Source: Lentibacter sp.
GTDB taxonomy: Bacteria; Pseudomonadota; Alphaproteobacteria; Rhodobacterales; Rhodobacteraceae
Direction of reading: 5' to 3'
Length of the DNA: 64,000 bases
Assembly (NCBI GenBank): GCA_016744435.1
Contig: JADGEJ010000004.1
Span: 52,638 to 116,637, forward strand
Part shown: positions 50,049-60,299 of the stretch, piece by piece
Numbering within the stretch: the first letter of the stretch is position 1
How the letters are laid out: the number at the start of each line of letters is the position of its first letter
Notes under the pieces: generated by a model
Seen by the model: the letters and a program-made list of their open reading frames with translations, nothing else
Databases searched by the model: none
Told to the model about the DNA's origin: nothing
Made by a program: the position numbers and the translations under genes

Positions 50049-53000
50049 ATGCCTCAGTCACAGTTGCGCGCCGCGATCAGCAAGAACACCTACGCCGATG
50101 AAGCCAAAACGCTTGAGAAGCTCATAGCTGAGGCAGGCCTCAGCGCCGCTGACCGTGCCGCCATCACCGCACGCGCTGCCGATTTGGTGACAGCCATTCG
50201 CGGCCAGTCTGATCCGGGGATGATGGAGGTCTTTCTCGCGGAGTACGGCCTTTCCACTGACGAAGGCATCGCACTCATGTGCCTCGCAGAAGCCCTCCTG
50301 CGCGTGCCCGACGCCGACACCATAGATGCGCTCATTGAAGACAAGATCGCCCAGTCTGATTGGGCCGCGCATATGGGCGCCTCGACTTCCCCACTCGTCA
50401 ACGCATCCACTTGGGCGCTCATGCTCACAGGCAAGGTGCTCGAAGAAAACGAGCCCGGTGTCATCGGCTCGCTGCGCGGGGCGGTTAAGCGCCTCGGCGA
50501 GCCTGTCATCCGCACAGCCGTTAGCCGCGCGATGAAAGAGATGGGCCGCCAATTTGTGCTCGGTGAAAACATTGTCTCGGCCATGGAGCGCGCCTCCAAG
50601 ATGGAAGCCAAGGGGTATACATACTCCTATGATATGCTCGGAGAAGCCGCCCGCACGGAAGGCGACGCGAAGCGCTATCACCTCGCATATTCCCGCGCGA
50701 TAACGGCTATCGCACAGGCCTGCACCTCGGAAGATATTCGCGAAAACCCCGGCATCTCTGTCAAGCTCTCGGCTCTGCACCCGCGTTACGAAGTTGCACA
50801 GCGCGCCCGTGTGATGGACGAGCTTGCCCCGCGCCTGCGCTCGCTGGCCTTGCTTGCCAAATCCGCTGGCATGGGCCTCAATGTCGACGCCGAAGAAAGC
50901 GACCGCCTCGCCATTTCGATGGATGTCATCGAGGAAGTCCTCTCCGAGCCTGCATTGGCCGGATGGGACGGCTTCGGCGTAGTTGTCCAAGCCTATGGCC
51001 AGCGCGCGGGCGACACGCTCGAACTGCTGCACGCGCTCGCCGAAAAATATGACCGCCGCATCATGGTGCGCCTCGTCAAGGGCGCCTACTGGGACACCGA
51101 AGTTAAGCGCGCGCAGGTCGAGGGCCTTGAGGGCTTCCCCGTCTTCACAGCCAAGCCAGCAACAGACGTGAGCTATATCGCCAACGCCCGTAAACTCCTT
51201 AGCATGACGGGGCGCATCTACCCGCAGTTTGCCACTCACAACGCCCATACTGTTGCCGCAGTTCTCAACATGGCCCGCGACATGGGCACGCCAAAAGCTG
51301 CCTTTGAGTTCCAACGCCTGCATGGCATGGGCGAAGCGCTGCACAACATCGTGCTGCAAGCCGAGGCCACAAATTGCCGCGTCTACGCCCCCGTCGGCGC
51401 GCACCGTGATTTGCTCGCATACCTCGTGCGCCGCCTGCTTGAGAACGGTGCAAACTCCAGCTTCGTCAACCAGATTGTTGATGAGGATGTCTCGCCAGAA
51501 GACGTCGCCAGTTGCCCGTTTGACGCCTTGGCAGAGGTAACCGCACAACTCACAGAAGGGCCTGACCTGTACCAGCCCGAGCGCATCAACTCGCAAGGCT
51601 TTGACCTCACCCATGAGCCGACGCTGGCGCGAATTGAAAAGGCCCGCAAACCGTTCTTGGCGCATAGCTGGAAAGCCGTGCCGCTACTGGCTGCAAATGC
51701 GAAGCCGAACAAAGCACATTCGGTGCAAAACCCCGCCGTGCCTTCTGACACGCCCGGCACTGTTGCTTTCGCAAGCGCCACAGATGTTGAAACTGCCTTG
51801 AAACACGCGGTGCCGTGGGCAGCAAAACCTGCCGAACGCGCGAAGGCGCTCAGCAAGGCCGCTGATCTTTATGAGAAACACTTTGGTGAGCTCTTCGCAC
51901 TGCTCGCTCGCGAAGCTGGCAAGTCACAACCCGACGCCGTTGCAGAGCTGCGCGAGGCCGTCGATTTCCTGCGCTACTACGCTGCCAATGCGCCTGAGAC
52001 GCCGCCCGCAGGTGTGTTCACTTGCATCAGCCCATGGAACTTTCCGCTGGCTATTTTCACAGGTCAGATCGCGGCGGCACTGGCCGCTGGCAACGCCGTG
52101 CTCGCAAAACCCGCAGAGCAAACTGGCCTCATAGCGCACCGTGCGATTGAGCTCATGCACGAAGCGGGTGTGCCTAAGGCAGCGGTCCAACTCCTCCCCG
52201 GTGCGGGAGACGTAGGGGCCGCCCTTACATCAGACGCGCGGATCAGCGGTGTCGCCTTCACGGGCTCAACCGACACAGCGCTTTTGATCCGCTCCAGCAT
52301 GGCCAAACACCTCGACCCCGGTGCGCCTTTTCTCGCCGAAACCGGTGGTCTCAATGCGATGATCGTTGACTCAACCGCTCTGCCCGAACAGGCGATCCAA
52401 GCCATCGTAGAAAGCGCGTTCCAGTCAGCAGGCCAGCGTTGCTCGGCGCTGCGCTGTCTTTATGTGCAAGAAGACATCGCAGAGCCCTTCACCAAAATGC
52501 TCAAGGGCGCGATGGACGAATTGAGCATGGGCGACCCTTGGCAACTTTCCACAGATTGCGGACCAGTTATCGACGAAGAGGCCCGTGCTGGCATTGCTGC
52601 GCACATCGAAGCAGCTCGCAACGAGGGCCGGCTCATGCACGAGTTGCGCACACCAAACTCTGGCACGTTCATCGCACCGACGTTGCTCTCGGTAGAGGGC
52701 ATCAAAGAAATGCAGCGCGAAGTCTTCGGCCCCGTGCTGCACCTCGCGACGTTCAAATCAAACGAGCTTGACGCTGTCATCAACGAGATCAACGCGACGG
52801 GCTATGGGCTCACCTTTGGTCTGCAAACCCGGATCGACGACCGCGTGCAGCACGTGTCTGAACGCATTCACGCAGGCAACATCTACGTCAATCGCAACCA
52901 GATCGGCGCAATTGTCGGAAGCCAGCCATTCGGCGGCGAAGGCCTTTCCGGCACCGGGCCAAAGGCAGGCGGGCCAAACTACCTGCCGCGCTTTGCAGCC

Positions 53001-53483
53001 CCCTTTGCGCGCAATGTTGAAGGCACATGGAACACTGAAATGCGCGCCCAAGATATGCAGCAAGTGCTCAGCGCATCGCCAGTTAGCGGCAGCCAGCAAA
53101 CGCTGCCACTCCCCGGCCCAACGGGCGAATCAAATGTGCTGACGCTGTTTGCCCGCCCGCCACTCCTTTGCCTCGGCCCAACCGAGGAAGCCGCTTCCGA
53201 GCAAGCGCAGATCGTGCTCAGCTTGGGCGGCCTTGCGGTTGAAGCGACAGGCGCTCTGCCCGCAGAAGCGCTTGAAACGCTCACAGGCTTTTCCGGCGTT
53301 ATCTTTTGGGGTGACGCGACGCTTGCACGTGCCTATGAGCAAGCACTCGCAAACCGCACAGGCGCGATCCTTCCTCTGATCACGGGCACACCCGATGTGG
53401 CCCGTGTTTTGGGCGAACGGCACGTCTGCGTCGACACAACTGCCTCGGGCGGCAACGCGGCCTTGCTCGCGGGGCAAGGCTAG
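50049..53483 (+). CDS. putA: bifunctional proline dehydrogenase/L-glutamate gamma-semialdehyde dehydrogenase
   Basis: PRODH block (ISVKLSALHPRYE, RLVKGAYWDTEVKRAQ) plus ALDH block (ISPWNFPLAIFTGQ, FQSAGQRCSALR). Confidence 0.96.
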   Translation: MPQSQLRAAISKNTYADEAKTLEKLIAEAGLSAADRAAITARAADLVTAIRGQSDPGMMEVFLAEYGLSTDEGIALMCLAEALLRVPDADTIDALIEDKIAQSDWAAHMGASTSPLVNASTWALMLTGKVLEENEPGVIGSLRGAVKRLGEPVIRTAVSRAMKEMGRQFVLGENIVSAMERASKMEAKGYTYSYDMLGEAARTEGDAKRYHLAYSRAITAIAQACTSEDIRENPGISVKLSALHPRYEVAQRARVMDELAPRLRSLALLAKSAGMGLNVDAEESDRLAISMDVIEEVLSEPALAGWDGFGVVVQAYGQRAGDTLELLHALAEKYDRRIMVRLVKGAYWDTEVKRAQVEGLEGFPVFTAKPATDVSYIANARKLLSMTGRIYPQFATHNAHTVAAVLNMARDMGTPKAAFEFQRLHGMGEALHNIVLQAEATNCRVYAPVGAHRDLLAYLVRRLLENGANSSFVNQIVDEDVSPEDVASCPFDALAEVTAQLTEGPDLYQPERINSQGFDLTHEPTLARIEKARKPFLAHSWKAVPLLAANAKPNKAHSVQNPAVPSDTPGTVAFASATDVETALKHAVPWAAKPAERAKALSKAADLYEKHFGELFALLAREAGKSQPDAVAELREAVDFLRYYAANAPETPPAGVFTCISPWNFPLAIFTGQIAAALAAGNAVLAKPAEQTGLIAHRAIELMHEAGVPKAAVQLLPGAGDVGAALTSDARISGVAFTGSTDTALLIRSSMAKHLDPGAPFLAETGGLNAMIVDSTALPEQAIQAIVESAFQSAGQRCSALRCLYVQEDIAEPFTKMLKGAMDELSMGDPWQLSTDCGPVIDEEARAGIAAHIEAARNEGRLMHELRTPNSGTFIAPTLLSVEGIKEMQREVFGPVLHLATFKSNELDAVINEINATGYGLTFGLQTRIDDRVQHVSERIHAGNIYVNRNQIGAIVGSQPFGGEGLSGTGPKAGGPNYLPRFAAPFARNVEGTWNTEMRAQDMQQVLSASPVSGSQQTLPLPGPTGESNVLTLFARPPLLCLGPTEEAASEQAQIVLSLGGLAVEATGALPAEALETLTGFSGVIFWGDATLARAYEQALANRTGAILPLITGTPDVARVLGERHVCVDTTASGGNAALLAGQG

Positions 53484-53618
53484 TTTTCAAGCCGTTTCGA
53501 ATTTGCTACGCAAATCCGATCCGCTTGCTTGTCTGCTGCGCAGCCTTACAAGCGAGCTAACCTCTCTATCGGCCATGTCATGAATTGGTTGTACCGCGCA
53601 AACATGCGCGTCACGGCG

Positions 53619-53658
53619 GGCGGGGGCCTGGCGGGCTTTAGCCCGCCAGGCCCCCGCC
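53619..53658. repeat. 18-bp perfect GC-rich inverted repeat with TTTA loop
   Basis: GGCGGGGGCCTGGCGGGC-TTTA-GCCCGCCAGGCCCCCGCC. Confidence 0.95.
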
Positions 53659-53749
53659 ACGGAGCGATGCCGAAGGCAGCGCAACCAATCCTCAACCTCC
53701 ACAACAATCACCGCTTTTATTGAGCGTGATTTGCCATTAGCCTAACCCC

Positions 53750-54490
53750 ATGTTTCCTTTTCGTGATCACAACCCGTCCGGGCGCACGCCCTTTGTCACC
53801 TACACGCTCATCGGGCTGAACATTCTGGTGTTCATCTCCTACATGGGCCTGCTCGGTGACAGTCGCGCTCTGAATGCCTTCTTCTTTGACTGGGCGCTTA
53901 TTCCTGCACAATTGAGCCATGGCACCGGCTATGGCGGCTTGTTTACGTCGATGTTCTTGCACGGCGGCTTTATGCACCTTGCAGGCAACATGCTTTTCCT
54001 GTGGATATTCGGCGACAATATGGAAGACGAAATGGGCCATGGCGGCTTCCTTTTGTTCTACCTCGCCTGCGGCCTGCTCGCAGGGCTCACGCATGTCATG
54101 TTTGCTCCGATGTCGACCGTCCCAACTGTCGGCGCGTCAGGCGCTATCGCAGGTGTCATGGGCGGATACCTGCTTCTCTTCCCACGGGCAAAAGTCGATA
54201 TCCTTCTGATATTCATCATCTTTTTCAAAGTCTTCACCCTGCCCGCCTATATCATGTTGGCGATCTGGTTTGGCTTGCAATTCTTCGGCGGCCTCGCGGC
54301 CGACCCTGAAACAGGCGGCGTTGCTTATTGGGCGCATGCCGGCGGCTTTGTCGCCGGGATCATCCTGACTTACCCGGTGTTCAAGCGCCTCGGCGGGCAA
54401 CGCTTTTGGCACGAGAACAGCTTTCACCCACCCCACCCCGAGGCGGTCTACGACCCCTCGCGCATTCCCTCGATCAAGAGGCGAAAATGA
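53750..54490 (+). CDS. rhomboid family intramembrane serine protease
   Basis: SMFLHGGFMHLAGNMLFLWIFGDNMED, VGASGAIAGVMG (GxSG), HAGGFVAGI. Confidence 0.94.
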   Translation: MFPFRDHNPSGRTPFVTYTLIGLNILVFISYMGLLGDSRALNAFFFDWALIPAQLSHGTGYGGLFTSMFLHGGFMHLAGNMLFLWIFGDNMEDEMGHGGFLLFYLACGLLAGLTHVMFAPMSTVPTVGASGAIAGVMGGYLLLFPRAKVDILLIFIIFFKVFTLPAYIMLAIWFGLQFFGGLAADPETGGVAYWAHAGGFVAGIILTYPVFKRLGGQRFWHENSFHPPHPEAVYDPSRIPSIKRRK

Positions 54491-54858
54491 CAACACCTAT
54501 CAAAGCCACATGCCATTGCGGCGCCGTTGAGCTAGAGGTCATGCTGTCTAACGGGTTAAACAGCGCGCGGCGGTGTGATTGCTCGTTCTGCCGCCGACGC
54601 GGGGCTGTTGCCGTGAGCGCGCCACTCGATGGCATCCGCATTGTAAAGGGAGAGGACAACCTCACGCTCTACACATGGGGCACGGGCACGGCGAAGCACT
54701 ATTTCTGCAAGACTTGTGGCAACTACACGCACCACCAACGCCGCTCAAACCCGAACGAATATGGCGTCAACATGGGCGCGCTTGAAGGCGTTAACCCCGC
54801 CGAGCACGAGCCGATTGTCTGGGCCGACGGCGTGAACCACCCGTCAGACCGCAAATAG
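54487..54858 (+). CDS. GFA family protein
   Basis: ATCHCGAVELEV...RRCDCSFCRRRGAV...HYFCKTCGNYTHHQRR. Confidence 0.9.
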   Translation: MTTPIKATCHCGAVELEVMLSNGLNSARRCDCSFCRRRGAVAVSAPLDGIRIVKGEDNLTLYTWGTGTAKHYFCKTCGNYTHHQRRSNPNEYGVNMGALEGVNPAEHEPIVWADGVNHPSDRK

Positions 54859-54860
54859 GT

Positions 54861-55652
54861 TTAGACGTTGCGAATGAGCTTAGCGAAAGGCTCGAACATA
54901 CCCTCGTTAGAGGCGATCACCTGACCGCTCTCAAGTATCTGCTCTTCTGGGTCCATTGCTTCAACAAAGCCGCCTGCTTCGCGAACGATAAGGATACCTG
55001 CCGCCAAATCCCAAGCCTGCAGGCCGCGCTCCCAGTAGCCGTCAAAACGGCCTCCAGCCACATAGGCCATGTCAAGAGAGGCAGCGCCCCATTGCCGAAC
55101 TCCGGCAACACCGGGCAATACGCGCGCCAAGTCTTTCATCGTTGCTGGCAAGTCGCCTCGACCAGAAAATGGCAGGCCCGTTGCGAACACACATTCGCCC
55201 ATACGGCGGCGGCCTGACACGCGCAGGCGGCGCGAGTTATCCTGCCAAGCGCCTTCGCCTTTTTCGGAGTAAAACATCTCGTCTTTGACAGGGTCATAGA
55301 TAACCGCAGACACAACGCTGCCTTTGTGCTCAAGCGCGATAGACACGGCCCAATGCGGCATGCCGTGCAGGAAGTTCGTAGTGCCATCCAGCGGATCAAC
55401 GATCCAGCGGCGAGTCGGATCAGCGCCGTCTTCGGCACCGGCCTCTTCCGCGAGCCAGCCATATGTCGGGCGCGCGCCCATCAGTTCTTCTTTGATGATC
55501 TCTTCAGCGCGAATATCGGCTTTGCTGACAAAATCGCCCGCGCCTTTGATCGAAACCTGAAGGTTTTCGACCTCTTGGAAGTCTTTGATCAGGCTACGCC
55601 CCGCTTTGCGCGCGGCTTTGATCATCACGTTAAGATTCGCACTGCCCTGCAT
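54861..55652 (-). CDS. inositol monophosphatase family protein
   Basis: GWLAEEAGAEDG, RRWIVDPLDGTTNFLHGMPHWAVSIAL, WDLAAGILIVREAGG. Confidence 0.94.
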   Translation of the reverse strand: MQGSANLNVMIKAARKAGRSLIKDFQEVENLQVSIKGAGDFVSKADIRAEEIIKEELMGARPTYGWLAEEAGAEDGADPTRRWIVDPLDGTTNFLHGMPHWAVSIALEHKGSVVSAVIYDPVKDEMFYSEKGEGAWQDNSRRLRVSGRRRMGECVFATGLPFSGRGDLPATMKDLARVLPGVAGVRQWGAASLDMAYVAGGRFDGYWERGLQAWDLAAGILIVREAGGFVEAMDPEEQILESGQVIASNEGMFEPFAKLIRNV

Positions 55653-55732
55653 GACCGAGACTCCAAAGGTAATTCAAAGCGCGGCTATACGCCTAAGGGG
55701 CGCACCATGCAAGGCTCTTTGGCCTTTGTGCG

Positions 55733-56365
55733 TCACCTGCTCTGCGCCGTGGCTGCCAAACCCAAACCACTGGCGACAAACAAACCACCGGTTGTTTTGT
55801 AGAGCCGGCGCATGAAGGCCTTAGAGAGCTCCATGCCGCGCACCCACGCACCAAGCAGCCCGTAAAACGCGGCGACTGAAAACGCCGAGACGCCGACCAG
55901 CACAACCATCGTCACCAGCTGCCCCGTGCTATTGCCCGCGGGCGACAAAAACTGCGGGAACAGCGCTGTGAAAAACGCGATTGCCTTCGGGTTACTGGCC
56001 GCCACCATAAAGCCCCCCGACATAAGCCGCCAACTGCTGGGGGTTTTCTCGCGTGCATCGGCGTCAAGCGAAACGCGCTGCGCCGCCGAGCGCCACATCT
56101 GATAGCCAACAAAGATAAGGTAAAGCGCGCCCGCGTATTTGATCGCCAGAAACAGGCTGGCAGAACTGGTGACAACCAGCCCAAGGCCAGCCGAAGCCGC
56201 CGTGGCCTGCGCCAGCGACGCGCCCATATTGCCCGTCGCGGTCAGCATCGCGCGCGCGGCACCAAAGCTCGCTCCATGCGCAAAAGCGATAAAGGTGCTC
56301 GGCCCGGGAATAAGCGAAACGCCGACAACAGTGGCCACGAAAACGATCCAGTAGTGCAAATCCAT
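55733..56365 (-). CDS. LysE family translocator
   Basis: GVSLIPGPSTFIAFAHGASFGAARAMLTATGN; small TM transporter. Confidence 0.88.
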   Translation of the reverse strand: MDLHYWIVFVATVVGVSLIPGPSTFIAFAHGASFGAARAMLTATGNMGASLAQATAASAGLGLVVTSSASLFLAIKYAGALYLIFVGYQMWRSAAQRVSLDADAREKTPSSWRLMSGGFMVAASNPKAIAFFTALFPQFLSPAGNSTGQLVTMVVLVGVSAFSVAAFYGLLGAWVRGMELSKAFMRRLYKTTGGLFVASGLGLAATAQSR

Positions 56366-56420
56366 CAGCTCAGCGCCCCTTTTGTTCAGGCTCCACCTTG
56401 CCCTCGCCTGCTGCGCTGCG

Positions 56421-57326
56421 TCAACCGCGCTGCATCCGCACGGGGATTTCGCGGCCAAGCTTCATGAAATGCGCCATATAGGGCAGGCTTGCCTCCTCAT
56501 CGCGCAGGGCGACGTAGAGCCGTTTGGTGACGCCACCTTCGGTGATCGGGCGGGTGATGTAATCAGCCGAGGTTTTAAGCTCGCGCACGACCCAGTCGGG
56601 CAACACAGAAACACCACGGCCCGAGGCAACAAGCATCAGGATCACGGCGGTGAGTTCGACCTGCCGCACGGCCTTGGGCTCAACCCCTGCGGGGCTCAAA
56701 AGCTCCGAGAAGATATCAAGCCGCCCGCGCTCCATCGGGTAGGTAATCAGCGTCTCATCGGCAAAATCACTGGCTTCAATAAAGGCCTTCTGGGCCAGCC
56801 TGTGCTTGGCAGAGGCCACAAACACTGGCTCGTAGTCAAACAGCGGCAAAAACGTGATGCCGGGCAGTTCTTCCGGATCAGAGGAGATCACAACATCAAC
56901 CTCTTCGCGCATAAGCGCTGGCAAGGCATCAAACGCAAGCCGGGCGCGAATGTCGACATCAACCTCTGGCCATGGCTTGCGGAACTGCTCAAGCACAGGA
57001 AACAACCACTCAAAACAAGCGTGACACTCAATGGCGATATGCAACCGCCCGGCACTGCCTTCGCGCACGCCTTCAAACTCTGCCTCAAGCGCCAGCATCT
57101 CGGGCAGCACTTTTTCCGCAACTCGCAAGATACGGTGGCCTGCGGGCGAAAGTTTCATCGGCTTGGTGCGCCGCACAAACAACTCAACTCCGGCTTGGTC
57201 TTCGATGCCCTTAATCTGATGGCTCAACGCAGATTGCGTGATGTTCAACCGCTCAGCCGCGCGTGCCAATCCACCTTCCTGAAAGATCGCCTGAATGGTG
57301 CGCAGATGCCTGAGTTCGATATGCAT
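56421..57326 (-). CDS. metR: LysR-family regulator, probable MetR
   Basis: MHIELRHLRTIQAIFQEGGLARAAERLNITQSALSHQIKGIEDQ; divergent from metF. Confidence 0.85.
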   Translation of the reverse strand: MHIELRHLRTIQAIFQEGGLARAAERLNITQSALSHQIKGIEDQAGVELFVRRTKPMKLSPAGHRILRVAEKVLPEMLALEAEFEGVREGSAGRLHIAIECHACFEWLFPVLEQFRKPWPEVDVDIRARLAFDALPALMREEVDVVISSDPEELPGITFLPLFDYEPVFVASAKHRLAQKAFIEASDFADETLITYPMERGRLDIFSELLSPAGVEPKAVRQVELTAVILMLVASGRGVSVLPDWVVRELKTSADYITRPITEGGVTKRLYVALRDEEASLPYMAHFMKLGREIPVRMQRG

Positions 57327-57329
57327 TTG

Positions 57330-57373
57330 TGAATGATCCTCATAATCAGAATGAGTTTTATGAATTTGCTTCA
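57330..57373. promoter_or_regulatory. MetR-box-like sites in the metR-metF intergenic region
   Basis: TGAATTTGCTTCA (57361-57373) matches TGAA-N5-TTCA; TGAATGATCCTCA (57330-57342) has one mismatch. Confidence 0.6.
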
Positions 57374-57422
57374 TATGCAGCAATGCGGCACTAAACGTCA
57401 ACCCAGTAGGAAAGCCTCTAGT

Positions 57423-58286
57423 ATGACACCCGAAGTCTCGTTCGAATTCTTCCCACCACAAAGTATTGAAGCCGCGTTCAAGTTGCACGAGACTGTACAG
57501 TCGCTTGCGCCACTGGGGCCACGGTTTGTCTCGGTAACCTATGGCGCAGGCGGCACGACACGGGCGCTGACGCGCGACGCGGCCCATGCGCTGCACAAAA
57601 CTGCAGGGCTACGTGTTGCTGCACACCTGACTTGCGTTGATGCGACCCGTGAAGAAACCCTGTCCATTGCCCGTGACTACCGAGATGCTGGCCTCAAAGA
57701 CATCGTGGCGCTGCGCGGCGACGCCCCAAAAGGAGCCGATAAGTTCACTCCACACGCTGAAGGCTTTGCCAGCTCGCTTGAACTGATAACTGCGCTCAAA
57801 AACGAGGGCGACTTTACAATCCGCGTTGGCGCATACCCCGAACAGCATCCTGATGCTGCGAATGCGCAGGCTGATATCGACTTTCTCAAAGCCAAGTTTG
57901 ACGCGGGCGCTGACGAGGCGATCACGCAGTTCTTCTTTGATCCAGAAACCTTCCTGCGCTTTCGTGACGCCTGCGCAAAAGCTGGCATCGACGGGATGAT
58001 CACCCCGGGCATCTTGCCTGTCGAGAACTGGGCCAGCACCAGCCGCTTCGCAGCGCGCTGTGGTGCAAGTATTCCCACGGAGCTTGCGATCGCATTTGAC
58101 AATGCCAAACGCGACGGCCGCGAAGACCTGATGGCGCTCGCGCATGCGACAGAGCTCTGCGACAGTTTACAAGAAGAAGGCGTTGAGCGCTTTCACTTCT
58201 ACACGCTCAACAAGCCCACTTTGACGCGCGATGTCTGCCTCGCACTTGGCCTCTCGCCGTCTGCGCAGCTGAAAGACGTCGCGTAA
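57423..58286 (+). CDS. metF: methylenetetrahydrofolate reductase
   Basis: VSFEFFPPQSIEAAF, DIVALRGDAPKGADKF, ITPGILPVENWAS. Confidence 0.94.
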   Translation: MTPEVSFEFFPPQSIEAAFKLHETVQSLAPLGPRFVSVTYGAGGTTRALTRDAAHALHKTAGLRVAAHLTCVDATREETLSIARDYRDAGLKDIVALRGDAPKGADKFTPHAEGFASSLELITALKNEGDFTIRVGAYPEQHPDAANAQADIDFLKAKFDAGADEAITQFFFDPETFLRFRDACAKAGIDGMITPGILPVENWASTSRFAARCGASIPTELAIAFDNAKRDGREDLMALAHATELCDSLQEEGVERFHFYTLNKPTLTRDVCLALGLSPSAQLKDVA

Positions 58287-58344
58287 CGGGTTGCACGAGT
58301 GGCGCGCCCTTCGTAGCGTTTAAAAAATCGCGCAAGGACACGCC

Positions 58345-58836
58345 ATGACCCAAGACCGCCGCATCGCTCAGACACCCGATGAACTGCCAACGCTGGCCCA
58401 GACGCTTGATTGCTCTGGCCTTGAGTTCATGCAACGCATCAAAGACGGCACTTTCGCGGGCCCACCCATTGGTGCAACGCTCGGTTTTTGGCCCACTGTT
58501 GTTGAGGACGGGCGTGTCGTATTTACCGGACAGCCCGAGTTCAAAACAACCAACCCGCTCGGCACGGTGCACGGAGGCTGGTATGGCGCGGTGTTAGACA
58601 GCTGCATGGCCTGTGCCGTGATGACAAAAGTGCCGAAAGGCTCTGTCTATACGACGCTTGAATACAAAGTGAACATCCTGCGACCTATTCCGATTGGCAT
58701 GGAAGTAGAGGCGATCGGCGTGGCGCAACACGCGGGGCGATCAACGGGGATTGCCAATGGCGAGATCAGAGGTGCGGAAGATGGCAAACTCTATGCCACG
58801 GGCTCGACAACCTGCATAATCATGAAAATGAAATAG
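58345..58836 (+). CDS. PaaI family thioesterase
   Basis: NPLGTVHGGWYGAVLDSCMACAVMT hotdog-fold motif. Confidence 0.9.
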   Translation: MTQDRRIAQTPDELPTLAQTLDCSGLEFMQRIKDGTFAGPPIGATLGFWPTVVEDGRVVFTGQPEFKTTNPLGTVHGGWYGAVLDSCMACAVMTKVPKGSVYTTLEYKVNILRPIPIGMEVEAIGVAQHAGRSTGIANGEIRGAEDGKLYATGSTTCIIMKMK

Positions 58837-58849
58837 GGATTGCGCCGCA

Positions 58850-59001
58850 GCTTCGCTGCGTCGCGGTGCTGGGGGCTTCGCCCCCAGATGCTGCCTGAAC
58901 TGGGGGCCAGCTCCCAGACCCAACCTAAGCTGGGGGCCAGCCCCCAAGTCACAAAACGAGTTTTGTGACCTCCCCCGGGATACTTCTGGAAAGAAAAAGC
59001 A
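58850..59001. repeat. Intergenic hairpin cluster
   Basis: Consecutive inverted repeats: gcagcttcgctgc, ctgggggcttcgcccccag, ctgggggccagctcccag, ctgggggccagcccccaag, gtcacaaaacgagttttgtgac, then cccccgggatacttctggaaagaaaaag. Confidence 0.75.
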
Positions 59002-59004
59002 GGC

Positions 59005-60186
59005 CTAATCTGTTAGAGCGCCATGAATAAGCGCCTTTAGCTCAGCGCGATTGGGGTAGCTTGACGAAGGGATGAGCTGGGTAAAGAACACCACGCTGAG
59101 GTCTTCGACGGGGTCTGTCCAGAAATATGTGCTGGCCATACCTCCCCAACCGAAATCCCCTATCGAGCCCGGCACATGAACGCGGCCCGGATCAAGCACA
59201 GTGGCGCCGCCGATGCCAAAGCCCATGCCTGTCATCGGCATTTCGGCGAAGCTTTCAGCCCCCATGGAGGCAATGTCACCGGCCAAGTGATTGCCGCGCA
59301 TGAAGCGCACTGTGCGCTGGCTGAGCAGCCGGATGCCCTCAAGCGCGCCGCCTTGGCGAAACATCTCGCCAAAGCGCATGTAGTCGTCCAGCGTGCTCAC
59401 AAGCCCGCCGCCACCCGCATAGAGCGAGACTTTTCCAGCGCGATAGCGGCTGGTTTCGGCCGTTTCGAAAACCGCCAGAGCATCATCCGCGCGCTTCTCA
59501 TAGCAGTCCGCGAAGCGAGGGAGTTTGCTGTCGGGCACATCAAAGCCAGTGTCGGACATGCCGAGCGGCTCAAATATCTCTTCGTGCATCACCGCATCAA
59601 GCGATTTGCCAGTGATCACTTCTATCACCCGGCCTATAACGTCGATACCGACGGAGTACTCCCAGCGCGTTCCCGGCTGAAAACACAAAGGCAAGCGTGC
59701 CAACTCGGCGCACCAAGCCTCAAGCGAGACCGCGTTCAAGCCTAGCTCGGAGAAAACCGTGGCATAGGCCTGCGGCACCAGCCCCTCGTTAAACGAGTAA
59801 GTCATGCCGCCGGTGTGAGTGAGCAACTCATGCAGCGTCGGGCTGCGCGCGGGATCACTTTCCCCAACGTCTGTCGCGCCAGCCCGCACCGCGCGCATGT
59901 CGGAGAACTCCGGCAAGTAGGCGCTGAGCGGCGCATCCAGCACCACTTCGCCACGCTCGACAAGCATCATCAGAACTGTCGAGGTAACAAGTTTGGTCAT
60001 CGAGTATATCCGCACAATCGTGTCGCGCGCATAGGGCAACGCGCGCTCAACAGAGGCCTCTCCATCGGCTGCGAAATAGGCCTGCTCGCCGTTCTGAAAA
60101 ACAAGCAAAGAGCTGCCTGTAAAGCGCCCGATGTTGCGGTTCTTGGCCATCCACTGTTCAATGCGTTTCAGTCGTGCAGCGTCCAT
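59005..60186 (-). CDS. serine hydrolase (beta-lactamase family)
   Basis: RIYSMTKLVTSTVLMMLVERGEV (SxxK), WEYSVGIDVIG (YxN-like region), GGMASTYFWTDP. Confidence 0.92.
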   Translation of the reverse strand: MDAARLKRIEQWMAKNRNIGRFTGSSLLVFQNGEQAYFAADGEASVERALPYARDTIVRIYSMTKLVTSTVLMMLVERGEVVLDAPLSAYLPEFSDMRAVRAGATDVGESDPARSPTLHELLTHTGGMTYSFNEGLVPQAYATVFSELGLNAVSLEAWCAELARLPLCFQPGTRWEYSVGIDVIGRVIEVITGKSLDAVMHEEIFEPLGMSDTGFDVPDSKLPRFADCYEKRADDALAVFETAETSRYRAGKVSLYAGGGGLVSTLDDYMRFGEMFRQGGALEGIRLLSQRTVRFMRGNHLAGDIASMGAESFAEMPMTGMGFGIGGATVLDPGRVHVPGSIGDFGWGGMASTYFWTDPVEDLSVVFFTQLIPSSSYPNRAELKALIHGALTD

Positions 60187-60299
60187 ACTTGCCTCCTGTT
60201 CGGCTTTTCACAGCCTGACAAGACCCTGCGGCATTTGCAACGGTATTGCCTGTTCAAAAACCGACTATAGTAAGAAAACCCAGAAAAGAGAGAGAGCCC

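Noticed and set aside
50058-51665. 535-aa minus-strand ORF antisense to putA
   Set aside because: Typical long antisense ORF in GC-rich coding DNA; putA is unambiguous.
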